Source: Cognatundibacterium rugosum
GTDB lineage: Bacteria; Pseudomonadota; Gammaproteobacteria; Burkholderiales; Burkholderiaceae_D
Reading direction: 5' to 3'
NCBI RefSeq assembly: GCF_014284365.1
Contig: NZ_JACOGG010000003.1
Coordinates: 1 to 64,000 of the forward strand
DNA: 64,000 nt
This document shows positions 17,375 through 25,934 of this stretch, one piece after another. How positions within the stretch are numbered: the first letter of the stretch is position 1; each line of letters begins with the position of its first letter. The notes under the pieces were generated by a model. It did not search any database and had not been told where the DNA came from. It saw nothing but the letters and a program-made list of their open reading frames with translations. The translations under genes were made by a program, and so were the position numbers.

Positions 17375-18349
17375 ATGGTGAAGGCAATCCGTATGTACCG
17401 TACCGGTGGTCCGGAAGTGATGGCGTACGAGGACGTGGAGCTGGGTACGCCGGGACCGGGGGAGATACTGGTTCGCCATCACGCCTGTGGTTTAAATTTT
17501 ATTGATGTCTACTTCAGAACCGGTTTGTATCCGCAGGAATTGCCGGCCGGACTGGGTATGGAAGCCGCTGGTGTAATTGAACAGGTTGGCCCGGATGTAA
17601 ACGGCTTACAAGTGGGCGATCGGGTGGCTTACGCGGCACGTCCGAATGGTGCTTATGCCGAAGCGCGTGTCATGCCCGCCGCACATGTGGTCAGGCTGCC
17701 AGAGGGAATCAGTTTTGAGACCGCTGCCGCCATGATGTTGCAGGGGTTGACGGTGCAATATCTGTTTCACCGTACTTTTCATTTGCAAGGTGGTGAAACC
17801 ATTTTGTTCCATGCCGCAGCCGGCGGCGTAGGCCTGATTGCCTGTCAGTGGGCGCGTGCGATGGGTGTGCAAATGATAGGAACAGTCGGTTCCGATGACA
17901 AGGCAGAACTGGCCAAAGCCCACGGTTGTGCCCATGTGATCAATTACAACAAAGAGAATTTTGTGGACAGGGTCAGGGAAATCACGGACGGCAAAGGTGT
18001 GCCCGTTGTTTATGACTCCATCGGTCAGCAAACCTTTAAAGGATCACTGGATTGCCTGTCGCCGTTAGGTATGATGGTCAGCTTTGGTAATGCCTCAGGA
18101 CCAGTACCGGATTTTTCCCTGTCGGAACTCGCGTCACGTGGTTCTCTGTTCATCACCCGCCCCAGCCTTTTGCATTATACGGCGCAGCGTGCCGATCTGG
18201 AGCATATGGCGGCACAGCTGTTTTCTATGGTGCAGGGCGGTAAAATTAAAATCGATGTGCGGCAGCGCTATGCGCTGGCTGATGTGGCGCAGGCACACCG
18301 CGAACTGGAAGCCAGAAAAACGACAGGCTCGAGCCTGATCATACCGTAG
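17375..18349 (+). CDS. qor: NADPH:quinone oxidoreductase
   Basis: This 324-residue zeta-crystallin-type member of the medium-chain dehydrogenase/reductase family reduces quinones with NADPH. It has G-L-N-F-I-D-V-Y-F-R-T-G-L-Y in the substrate domain and the Rossmann A-A-A-G-G-V-G-L-I motif. No structural zinc cysteines are seen, as expected for QOR. The ATG at 17375 has a near-perfect AGGGAGGT ribosome site overlapping the end of the upstream transporter gene. Confidence 0.92.
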   Translation: MVKAIRMYRTGGPEVMAYEDVELGTPGPGEILVRHHACGLNFIDVYFRTGLYPQELPAGLGMEAAGVIEQVGPDVNGLQVGDRVAYAARPNGAYAEARVMPAAHVVRLPEGISFETAAAMMLQGLTVQYLFHRTFHLQGGETILFHAAAGGVGLIACQWARAMGVQMIGTVGSDDKAELAKAHGCAHVINYNKENFVDRVREITDGKGVPVVYDSIGQQTFKGSLDCLSPLGMMVSFGNASGPVPDFSLSELASRGSLFITRPSLLHYTAQRADLEHMAAQLFSMVQGGKIKIDVRQRYALADVAQAHRELEARKTTGSSLIIP

Positions 18350-18440
18350 CAGGAATTGAACGTGTTTTTCCCGAATTGTCCGCATTACCGGCATCGTCCC
18401 GGGCGTCCGGACTATCCCGCTAAATCAGAGAGGAGTTGTG

Positions 18441-18572
18441 ATGGCCGAGCCGCATTTTGAAGATGATGAGGAAGAAAAACCCCAGTTTGGGCGTTTGCTG
18501 ATAGTCTTATTTCTGGCTGTGCTGACAGTCGTCGCAATTACCGTCGCATCCGAAGCATTCTATTCGCGTTGA
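18441..18572 (+). CDS. Small single-pass membrane protein (43 aa)
   Basis: This short gene encodes an acidic N-terminus (H-F-E-D-D-E-E-E-K, residues 5-13) followed by one hydrophobic helix (L-L-I-V-L-F-L-A-V-L-T-V-V-A-I-T-V-A, 19-36) and a short tail ending Y-S-R. The ATG has AGAGAGGAG eight bases upstream, a strong ribosome site that supports real translation. It stands between qor and the DUF1631 gene on the same strand. No family is recognised. Confidence 0.6.
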   Translation: MAEPHFEDDEEEKPQFGRLLIVLFLAVLTVVAITVASEAFYSR

Positions 18573-18676
18573 TGCGACTCACGCTGGTCACGGTCATGGC
18601 CAGAGCCCGCATGGGTTTTGCAGGGCGGGCCGGGTAGCGCAGACCGCGTAGTACAGAGCAATTTTGAATTGAATTT

Positions 18677-20818
18677 ATGGACACCATTCCTTTACATATC
18701 GCCAAAAAAAATGAGTTTTCTAACTCCAGCCGCTTGTTGCTGCTGCAAAGTCTGGTACCAGTGGCGACCAATCTGGTGTCATCCCAGCTTGAGGCTTTTG
18801 CTTCCCGTCTGACGCAGGCCTTGTTTAAGGTATCGGATCAAAATGTCAGGCCGGACGAAGCAGCCAATAGCTTTCAAACCTATCAGTTATTGAAACGCAA
18901 TCACACCAGTTTTTACCGCATTGTGGCGTCGCAGATTAATGCGGCATTGGCCAAAGAAGTCAGCGTGGTCAATACACGGAAAAAATTCAAAGAGGCGGGT
19001 GAGGCGCAGGATATCTCACTGGTGACGTTTGAAGAGATGGAAAATAAAGTATTGACCACGAACCTGGCGAAGGCATTGGAAGTCAATAATGCTGATCATC
19101 TGGTGGCGCTGAATATCCGTATCGGGCATGTGCTCCGGCGCACACCGATCAGCGTCTCGCAAAATCCATTCCGGCCGGAAGTGTTTATTTCTGCATTTCT
19201 GCAAGCCTGGCAAGAATTCGACAGCAATAAGGAAAGCCAGCATCTGGTACTGCGCCTGTTGCAACCCGAAATTTTTTTGCAGCTGGCAAATGTGTATCAG
19301 GGTTTGAATGAGGCCTTTATAGAACGTGGTGTTCTGGTCGATATCGATGAGGCCAAGCGCGAAAGTAAAAAACGCGGACGTTTCAGCCGGCGTGAAGATC
19401 TGGAGTCCACCGATCCTTATCTGGAAAATAAACTCAGAAATATTTTCTCGCCCAAGCCGGGTCATGTCAGGCCGGAGCTGGCACATGACATGCAGGAGCA
19501 GGGAATGTCAGCGTCGCCCTTTGGTGCGTCCGGTGCCGAGATGGTGACCATAGATCGCCAGTTTTTTGATTACCTGACCAGTTTGCAACGTCAGCAGCAA
19601 GCCGCAAGCCAGAGTGGACAGGGTATTTATCTGCGTCAGCTGAGTCAGCAGGCCAATAGCAGCGAGCTGACGCATATTGATCAGAATACGATAGAACTGC
19701 TGGCGCGTATTTTCGATTATGTGTTTAATGATCCGAGTATTCCATCCGATATCAAAGCGCTCATAGGACAGTTACAGATACCCACTTTAAAAGTGGCATT
19801 GATGGATAAAGACTTCTTTTTTAAAGACAGTCATCCGGCGCGTGTATTGATTGATACGCTGGCCAAATCCAGTGTGCTATTAGGCAGCGAGGCGACGCCG
19901 GAAGATCCTTTATATCAAATGATAGAAGGCGTGGTCGAACGCGTACAGCAGGAATTTGATCAGCAGATTGACCTGTTTTCTGATGTGGTGGCGGACCTGG
20001 AAGCGTTTCTGAAAGAAGAGGAACAACAGGCAGAGGAAGCGATTTCTGAGCCGGTGGCGCTCGCCCTGAAACAGGAAAAAATGCGGCTGGCGCGCGAGTT
20101 TGCTGAAAACGATGTCGCAATCCGGGTTGAAACCGGCGAAGTAGCTGGCTTTCTGGAAGATTTTTTGCGCAATCAATGGATACGCATTCTGACCATTGCG
20201 CATAACGTCAAGGAAGAGAAGCCGAACGCGCTGGAAAATGCGCTCAGAACCATGGATGATCTGATCTGGAGCCTGAAGCCCAAGAACAGTTCGGAAGAGC
20301 GTAAAGAGCTGGTGAGCAAGCTGCCCGCTATGCTGACTTTGCTCAATGCCTGGCTGAACGCGATTAAATGGGATGAACCAGACCGTGTGCTGTTTTTTTC
20401 CAAACTCGCAGAACGCCATGCTGCCATTGCGCGCGCACCACTGGAATTGTCACCGCGTCGTCAATTGGAAATTGCAGTCAATATTGCGCAACGCGCCAGT
20501 GAGAAACGTCTGAACCGGCATGTGCTGGATCAGGGGGATCAGGCGCCGGATGAATGGCTGCAACTGGTGGATGAACTGGAGCGCGGCGTATGGGTTGATT
20601 TTACCAACAGCACCGATGTCACGACCCGCTTCAAACTGGCCTGGGTCAGTCCTAAGCGTACCCGCTATATTTTCACCAGCCGCCTGGGACATGACTCATT
20701 TTCGATTTCCAGCGACGAGCTGATTACCCAGTTCCGACATGGTGATGCAGTCTTGATTTCTGCCAGCTCTATCGTGGATCGCGCGCTGGTTGAAGCCCTG
20801 CGCGACCCACCGGCCTGA
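18677..20818 (+). CDS. DUF1631-family protein
   Basis: This large 713-residue cytoplasmic protein is of the DUF1631 type common in beta- and gammaproteobacteria, with no established biochemical role. It is mostly helical, with charged linkers (A-K-R-E-S-K-K-R-G-R-F, ~232-242) and an acidic E/Q-rich segment (~435-450). The final ~90 residues (W-V-D-F, R-F-K-L-A-W-V-S, then T-S-R-L) look like a small beta-barrel reminiscent of PilZ domains. That resemblance is my inference and would suggest a c-di-GMP link. Its ribosome site is weak. Confidence 0.8.
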   Translation: MDTIPLHIAKKNEFSNSSRLLLLQSLVPVATNLVSSQLEAFASRLTQALFKVSDQNVRPDEAANSFQTYQLLKRNHTSFYRIVASQINAALAKEVSVVNTRKKFKEAGEAQDISLVTFEEMENKVLTTNLAKALEVNNADHLVALNIRIGHVLRRTPISVSQNPFRPEVFISAFLQAWQEFDSNKESQHLVLRLLQPEIFLQLANVYQGLNEAFIERGVLVDIDEAKRESKKRGRFSRREDLESTDPYLENKLRNIFSPKPGHVRPELAHDMQEQGMSASPFGASGAEMVTIDRQFFDYLTSLQRQQQAASQSGQGIYLRQLSQQANSSELTHIDQNTIELLARIFDYVFNDPSIPSDIKALIGQLQIPTLKVALMDKDFFFKDSHPARVLIDTLAKSSVLLGSEATPEDPLYQMIEGVVERVQQEFDQQIDLFSDVVADLEAFLKEEEQQAEEAISEPVALALKQEKMRLAREFAENDVAIRVETGEVAGFLEDFLRNQWIRILTIAHNVKEEKPNALENALRTMDDLIWSLKPKNSSEERKELVSKLPAMLTLLNAWLNAIKWDEPDRVLFFSKLAERHAAIARAPLELSPRRQLEIAVNIAQRASEKRLNRHVLDQGDQAPDEWLQLVDELERGVWVDFTNSTDVTTRFKLAWVSPKRTRYIFTSRLGHDSFSISSDELITQFRHGDAVLISASSIVDRALVEALRDPPA

Positions 20819-20862
20819 TCATCAGGCGAAAACAGGCGTAGCGGCCAGAGCCGCAAACGCTG

Positions 20863-21486
20863 TTATTTTTTGGATGGCAGTTCGACTTGAGTCGTGCTGC
20901 CATTTTTTTGCGGAAAACCGAGTAGTGCGGCTTCGATCAGGTCAGGCATGTACAGCGAAATCTGTGGACTCAGTTGCTCGGTGGAGGCGCGGATGTCAGC
21001 CAGTTTTTTATTGGTGACAGCATCGGAGATATTGATTTCCAGCTGATGCAGATAATAGCGGCGCAGGTTCAGATCCGAGGCACGTAATGGGAAATAAGGA
21101 TCGCTTGCGAAGTAATAAGGGCGATAGAAATAGCCACGGCGGAAGTGCAGACTCCAGAAGGGGTCATATAAAGCCGGATGTCCAAAGCCTGTGAATTGCA
21201 CCTCACTCAGATTACTGCCATAGATGATGGCGACCTTCACTTGCGGTACAGCGCCAGTGGCAACCGGCTGAAATCCTTTGGCATCCAGTTGTCTGCGCAG
21301 TTCTTCTTCATAGAATTTGTACTCAGGATTGTTTTCCTGAGCCGGGGCGCGTTCTACGATATACGATTTACCCTGGTTGGCAGGCCATTCCTGAAAAACG
21401 CTGACCTGGCTGCTGAAGGTGGTCGCACAGGCGCTCAGTATCAGTGCCGAAGCAAGTAATAAAAGGGGACGTAACAGTTGTTTCAT
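20863..21486 (-). CDS. DUF4136-type lipoprotein
   Basis: This is a 207-residue envelope lipoprotein. Its signal peptide ends in the lipobox L-S-A-C with Cys20 as the acylated residue. The body resembles DUF4136 proteins, including the K-K-L-A-D-I-R-A-S-T-type ending, with a tyrosine/phenylalanine-rich middle (R-R-G-Y-F-Y-R-P-Y-Y-F). Function is unknown. It is convergent with the DUF1631 gene 44 bases away. Confidence 0.75.
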   Translation of the reverse strand: MKQLLRPLLLLASALILSACATTFSSQVSVFQEWPANQGKSYIVERAPAQENNPEYKFYEEELRRQLDAKGFQPVATGAVPQVKVAIIYGSNLSEVQFTGFGHPALYDPFWSLHFRRGYFYRPYYFASDPYFPLRASDLNLRRYYLHQLEINISDAVTNKKLADIRASTEQLSPQISLYMPDLIEAALLGFPQKNGSTTQVELPSKK

Positions 21487-21924
21487 GATTTTCTCCGGAT
21501 TACGCGCATCAACATGCGTATTACTATGATAGCCCCAGGCGGGGTTTTGTTCCGTTTCGTTTTGTAATCAGCGAGGCGTTACCAGCAATCGTGAGCGCCA
21601 CGCAATGTCAGCGTGTTTGCAGAGCGATGGCAAGACAGCCGCTATTTGCGGCAAAAACAGCGGACTTTCCCGAATTTTCTTCATTTCGCTTTATGAAACT
21701 CAATGCAAATTGCCTTGATCAGGTCTGGTATTGGTAAAATGCAGCTCTGATCAAAGCGCTTGACTCTCAGGCAGTAAGTGCGTCCTTTGCCCGTCAGATA
21801 TGGGCTCAGGTCGCCTCAGACATCAGATGCGGCCTCAGGGCGAAAGCTGCCTGCAGCGCCGCCAGTGTCCAGCCTGAACAGCAGGGCTTTGCTATTCTAA
21901 CTTTTTTCACGAGACAGCCAGCAT
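21487..21924. other. Intergenic region upstream of pepN
   Basis: This 438 bp stretch separates the divergent DUF4136 lipoprotein and pepN genes. No RNA gene, known riboswitch or clear operator was found. It is moderately GC-rich, with several CTCAGG-containing words at 21750-21850. It presumably holds both promoters, but no confident -35/-10 pair could be assigned. Confidence 0.4.
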
Positions 21925-24603
21925 ATGCGTAACGATACCGCAGCGACTCCACAAGCCATTTTCCGCAAAGACTATGTTGCGCCCGGTTATTGGGTCGACA
22001 CCGTAGAAATGGGCTTCGATTTAGATCTCGATGCTACGCATGTGGCAACCCGCCTGACCATGCGCCGTAACCCTGACAGTGCCGAAAAAGATCTGGTTTT
22101 GTTCGGTGCCGAACTGAAGACGCTGCAATTACGTCTGAATGGCGTGAATCTGAAAAAATCCGCTTATACGATAGATGGCGAAACCATGCGCATTCCCAAT
22201 GCGCCGGATGAGGTCGTGCTGGAAATCGAAACGCTGATCAAACCGTCTAAAAACACCTCTTTGTCGGGTTTGTATGCTTCCAACGGGAATTTCATTACGC
22301 AATGTGAAGCAGAAGGTTTTCGTAAAATCACCTGGTTCCCGGATCGTCCCGATGTGATGGCTAAATACACCGTCGTTTTACGTGCCGATAAAAAGAAATT
22401 CCCGGTCTTGCTCGGTAACGGCAACCTGATTGAGCAGGGTGATCTGGGTGATGGACGTCATTTCGCCAAGTGGGAAGACCCGTTCAAGAAACCGTCTTAT
22501 CTGTTCGCCCTGGTGGCGGGTAGCCTGGTTTGCCAGGAAGAGAAATACAAGCTGGGTTCGGGCCGCGAAGTCTTGCTGCAGGTCTGGGTGGAGAAGGGTA
22601 ATTTGGATAAGACCCAGCATGCGATGGATTCCCTGAAAAACAGTATACGCTGGGATGAAGAGCGCTTTGGACTGGAACTGGATCTGGACCGCTTCATGAT
22701 CGTGGCGACCAGTGACTTCAATATGGGCGCGATGGAAAACAAGGGCTTGAATATTTTCAATACCAAGTATGTACTGGCCAACCCAAGTATCGCCACCGAT
22801 ATTGATTATGCGGGCATAGAATCTGTGGTCGGACATGAGTACTTCCATAACTGGACGGGTAACCGCGTGACTTGCCGCGACTGGTTCCAGTTGTCGCTCA
22901 AGGAAGGTTTGACGGTATTCCGCGATCAGGAGTTTTCTGCTGATCTGGTTGGCACAAGCACCGGCCGCGCCGTGAAACGTATCGAAGATGTACGTGTATT
23001 GCGTCAGGTACAGTTCTCCGAAGATGCAGGACCGATGGCGCACCCGGTGCGACCTGACTCCTTCGTGGAAATCAATAATTTTTATACTGTGACGATTTAC
23101 GAAAAAGGTTCGGAAGTCGTACGTATGTATTACACCTTGCTCGGTCATGATGGCTTCCGCAAGGGCATGGACCTGTATTTTGCACGCCACGATGGCCAGG
23201 CTGTGGAATGCGATGATTTCCGTGCCGCGATGTCGGATGCGAATGGACGTGACCTGACTCAGTTTGAACGCTGGTACAGTCAGGCTGGTACACCACGTGT
23301 CGATGTGCAAACGCACTACGACGCTGCTGCGCAAACCTATGAAATCACATTGAGCCAACGTTGTCCGGCAACGCCGGGTCAGCCTGAAAAACTGCCTTTC
23401 CATATTCCGGTTGCGATGGGCTTGCTGAACAGTGCAGGTCAGGATATGCCTTTGCATTGTGAAGGCTATGAAGCGCAGGCAGGTGTCAATAGCCTGGTAC
23501 TGGAACTGAGCGCAGCCAGCCAGACTTTCCGCTTCACTCAGGTGATTGAGCAGCCGGTTGCTTCGCTGCTGCGTAATTTCTCTGCGCCAGTCGTGCTCAA
23601 TATCAGTTACAGCGACGAAGAGCTGGGTTTGCTACTGGCGCATGACAGCGATCCATTCAATCGCTGGGAAGCGGGGCAAAGGCTGGCGACCCGTCGCTTG
23701 GTACGCCTGACCAAAGCCGTGCAGGCTGGTGAGCCGCTGGCGCTGGATAGTATGTTTATCGAAGCGCTGCGTGCCACGCTCAATAATGACACGCTTGATC
23801 CGGCCTTCCGCGAGCTGGTACTGACCTTGCCATCGGAAGCGATGATTGCAGAAGAATTTGAAGTGGTTGATCCGCAGGCCATTCATACTGCACGTCAGTT
23901 TGCACGTGCTCAGATCAGCCAGCATTTGCGTGCTGATTTACTGTCCGCCTATGAACAACACCTGACTCCGGGCAAATTCAGCCCGGATGCGGTATCGATG
24001 GCGAAACGCAGCCTGAAAAATCTGGCCTTGTCCTATCTGTTGGAATGGGTGGATGAGTCCACCTTTGAACTTGCGAAAACCCAGTTTTACGATGCAGAAA
24101 ATATGACCGATCGTTTGGCTGCATTGGCAGGTATCAGTAATTTCCGTGGCCAGCCTCAACAGCAGAAAGAAGCGGCGAAAGCATTGCAGCACTTCTACAA
24201 AGAGTTTAAGAAAGAAGCACTGGTGATTGATAAGTGGTTTATGCTGCAGGCGACCGCACATACCACCGACGTCGCTAAGGTCAGGGAACTGATGACACAT
24301 AAGGCCTTCACACTGGGCAATCCTAACCGTGCGCGTAGCCTCACATTTAATTTCTGTAATGCGAATCCGGCGCAATTCCACGTGGCTGATGGCAGTGGTT
24401 ATGCCTTATGGGCTGAGCTGGTGATTGCATTGAATAAGATTAACCCACAAGTTGCGGCCCGCCTGGCACGCAGTCTGGATCGCTGGAAAAAATACCCTTT
24501 GCATTTGCAGGAAAAAATGCACGCCGCATTGGAAAAAGTAGCGGCTGCCAAGAAGCTGTCTAAGGACGTTGCCGAGGTTGTGACCAAGGCGCTGGCCGCA
24601 TAA
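21925..24603 (+). CDS. pepN: Aminopeptidase N
   Basis: This 892-residue M1 zinc metallopeptidase removes N-terminal residues from peptides in the cytoplasm. The substrate-anchoring G-A-M-E-N lies at 268-272, the zinc site H-E-Y-F-H at 304-308, and the third zinc ligand Glu at 327. The ~880-residue length and C-terminal helical domain match the PepN type. The gene is followed 67 bases later by fbp. Confidence 0.96.
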   Translation: MRNDTAATPQAIFRKDYVAPGYWVDTVEMGFDLDLDATHVATRLTMRRNPDSAEKDLVLFGAELKTLQLRLNGVNLKKSAYTIDGETMRIPNAPDEVVLEIETLIKPSKNTSLSGLYASNGNFITQCEAEGFRKITWFPDRPDVMAKYTVVLRADKKKFPVLLGNGNLIEQGDLGDGRHFAKWEDPFKKPSYLFALVAGSLVCQEEKYKLGSGREVLLQVWVEKGNLDKTQHAMDSLKNSIRWDEERFGLELDLDRFMIVATSDFNMGAMENKGLNIFNTKYVLANPSIATDIDYAGIESVVGHEYFHNWTGNRVTCRDWFQLSLKEGLTVFRDQEFSADLVGTSTGRAVKRIEDVRVLRQVQFSEDAGPMAHPVRPDSFVEINNFYTVTIYEKGSEVVRMYYTLLGHDGFRKGMDLYFARHDGQAVECDDFRAAMSDANGRDLTQFERWYSQAGTPRVDVQTHYDAAAQTYEITLSQRCPATPGQPEKLPFHIPVAMGLLNSAGQDMPLHCEGYEAQAGVNSLVLELSAASQTFRFTQVIEQPVASLLRNFSAPVVLNISYSDEELGLLLAHDSDPFNRWEAGQRLATRRLVRLTKAVQAGEPLALDSMFIEALRATLNNDTLDPAFRELVLTLPSEAMIAEEFEVVDPQAIHTARQFARAQISQHLRADLLSAYEQHLTPGKFSPDAVSMAKRSLKNLALSYLLEWVDESTFELAKTQFYDAENMTDRLAALAGISNFRGQPQQQKEAAKALQHFYKEFKKEALVIDKWFMLQATAHTTDVAKVRELMTHKAFTLGNPNRARSLTFNFCNANPAQFHVADGSGYALWAELVIALNKINPQVAARLARSLDRWKKYPLHLQEKMHAALEKVAAAKKLSKDVAEVVTKALAA

Positions 24604-24670
24604 GCCTGGCGCTGCATTCTGCGGTGCGGCAAGTAGCGCACCGTAAGCCGATTTTTAATAAAGGAGCATC

Positions 24671-25672
24671 ATGAAACGTGTAAGTCTGACCCAATATCTG
24701 GTCGAAGAACAAAGGCTGAATAACTCTATTCCAGCCGAATTGCGTTTGCTGATTGAAGTGGTTGCGCGTGCTTGCAAAACCATCAGCCATGCAGTGGGTA
24801 AGGGCGCGCTGGGTGAAGTGCTGGGCACCGCCGGTAGCGAAAACGTGCAGGGTGAAGTACAGAAAAAACTCGATATCCTGTCGAATGAAATTCTGCTCGA
24901 AGCCAATGAATGGGGCGGTCATCTGGCAGCGATGGCATCGGAAGAAATGGAAAGCATCCATCCGATTCCTAACCGCTATCCGATGGGCGAATATATGTTG
25001 CTGTTCGATCCGCTCGATGGCTCCAGCAATATCGATGTGAACGTCTCCATCGGGACCATTTTCTCGGTGTTGAAAGCACCGGAAGGCATGGGCACACCGA
25101 CTGAGCAAGACTTCCTGCAGCCGGGCAGCAAACAGGTTGCAGCAGGCTATGCTGTTTATGGACCGCAAACCGTATTGGTGCTGACCACCGGTAATGGTGT
25201 GAACTGCTTCACCCTGGATCGCGAAATGGGTTCCTGGGTACTGACTCAGCGTGGCATGCAGATTCCTGCGGATACCAAAGAATTCGCGATTAATGCGTCC
25301 AACAGCCGTCACTGGTATCCGCCAGTCACACGCTATGTGGATGAAATGCTGGCGGGTGAAACTGGTCCACGCGCAAAGAATTTTAATATGCGCTGGATTG
25401 CTTCCATGGTGGCTGATGTGCACCGTATTCTGAACCGTGGCGGTATTTTTATGTACCCGGCAGATCAGCGTGAACCCGATAAAGCGGGCAAGCTGCGCCT
25501 GATGTATGAAGCGAATCCTATGTCCTTCCTGGTCGAACAGGCGGGTGGTGCAGCCACCAATGGTAAGCAACGTATGCTCGATATTCAGCCGACATCCCTG
25601 CATCAGCGCGTTGCGGTTTTCCTGGGTTCGAAAAATGAAGTGGAACGCGTCACCAGCTACCACCAGGAATAA
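24671..25672 (+). CDS. fbp: Fructose-1,6-bisphosphatase, class I
   Basis: This 333-residue cytosolic enzyme of gluconeogenesis removes the 1-phosphate from fructose-1,6-bisphosphate. The metal-binding [11 protein letters not shown] motif is intact near residue 117, and the N-terminal T-L-x-x-Y-L-type start of the family is present (S-L-T-Q-Y-L). An AAAGGAG ribosome site precedes the ATG. A terminator follows. Confidence 0.95.
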   Translation: MKRVSLTQYLVEEQRLNNSIPAELRLLIEVVARACKTISHAVGKGALGEVLGTAGSENVQGEVQKKLDILSNEILLEANEWGGHLAAMASEEMESIHPIPNRYPMGEYMLLFDPLDGSSNIDVNVSIGTIFSVLKAPEGMGTPTEQDFLQPGSKQVAAGYAVYGPQTVLVLTTGNGVNCFTLDREMGSWVLTQRGMQIPADTKEFAINASNSRHWYPPVTRYVDEMLAGETGPRAKNFNMRWIASMVADVHRILNRGGIFMYPADQREPDKAGKLRLMYEANPMSFLVEQAGGAATNGKQRMLDIQPTSLHQRVAVFLGSKNEVERVTSYHQE

Positions 25673-25722
25673 AACCTGAACGGCAGACTTGGCGGCACTA
25701 TGCTGCATTCAACGGGTCTGGT

Positions 25723-25754
25723 AAAGGCGAAGCACTCAGCTTCGCCTTTTTTAT
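25723..25754 (+). terminator. Rho-independent terminator of fbp
   Basis: AAAGGCGAAGC pairs with GCTTCGCCTTT around the loop ACTCA and is followed by a T-rich tract. Confidence 0.85.
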
Positions 25755-25934
25755 TTTCTACACTGGGCGGTAAAGCGTGATGCCATTGTGAGCAGTCATC
25801 AGCTGCAAGTGACATCCAGTTTTATGCGCATTAACAACAGTGCTCAGGTTTTTTTTCAGATTCATGTCTGTGTCACATTTTCTACATACAGTTCCGTACT
25901 TTTACCCACCATGTACCATCGGAAGGCAAGTAGT

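Noticed and set aside
22378-23457. Long 359-codon antisense frame inside pepN
   Set aside because: It is the complement of strongly conserved PepN coding sequence, with His/Arg-rich composition typical of shadow frames.
25755-25934. Fur box or riboswitch before the first TonB receptor
   Set aside because: No GATAATGAT-like palindrome and no cobalamin or TPP consensus could be found.
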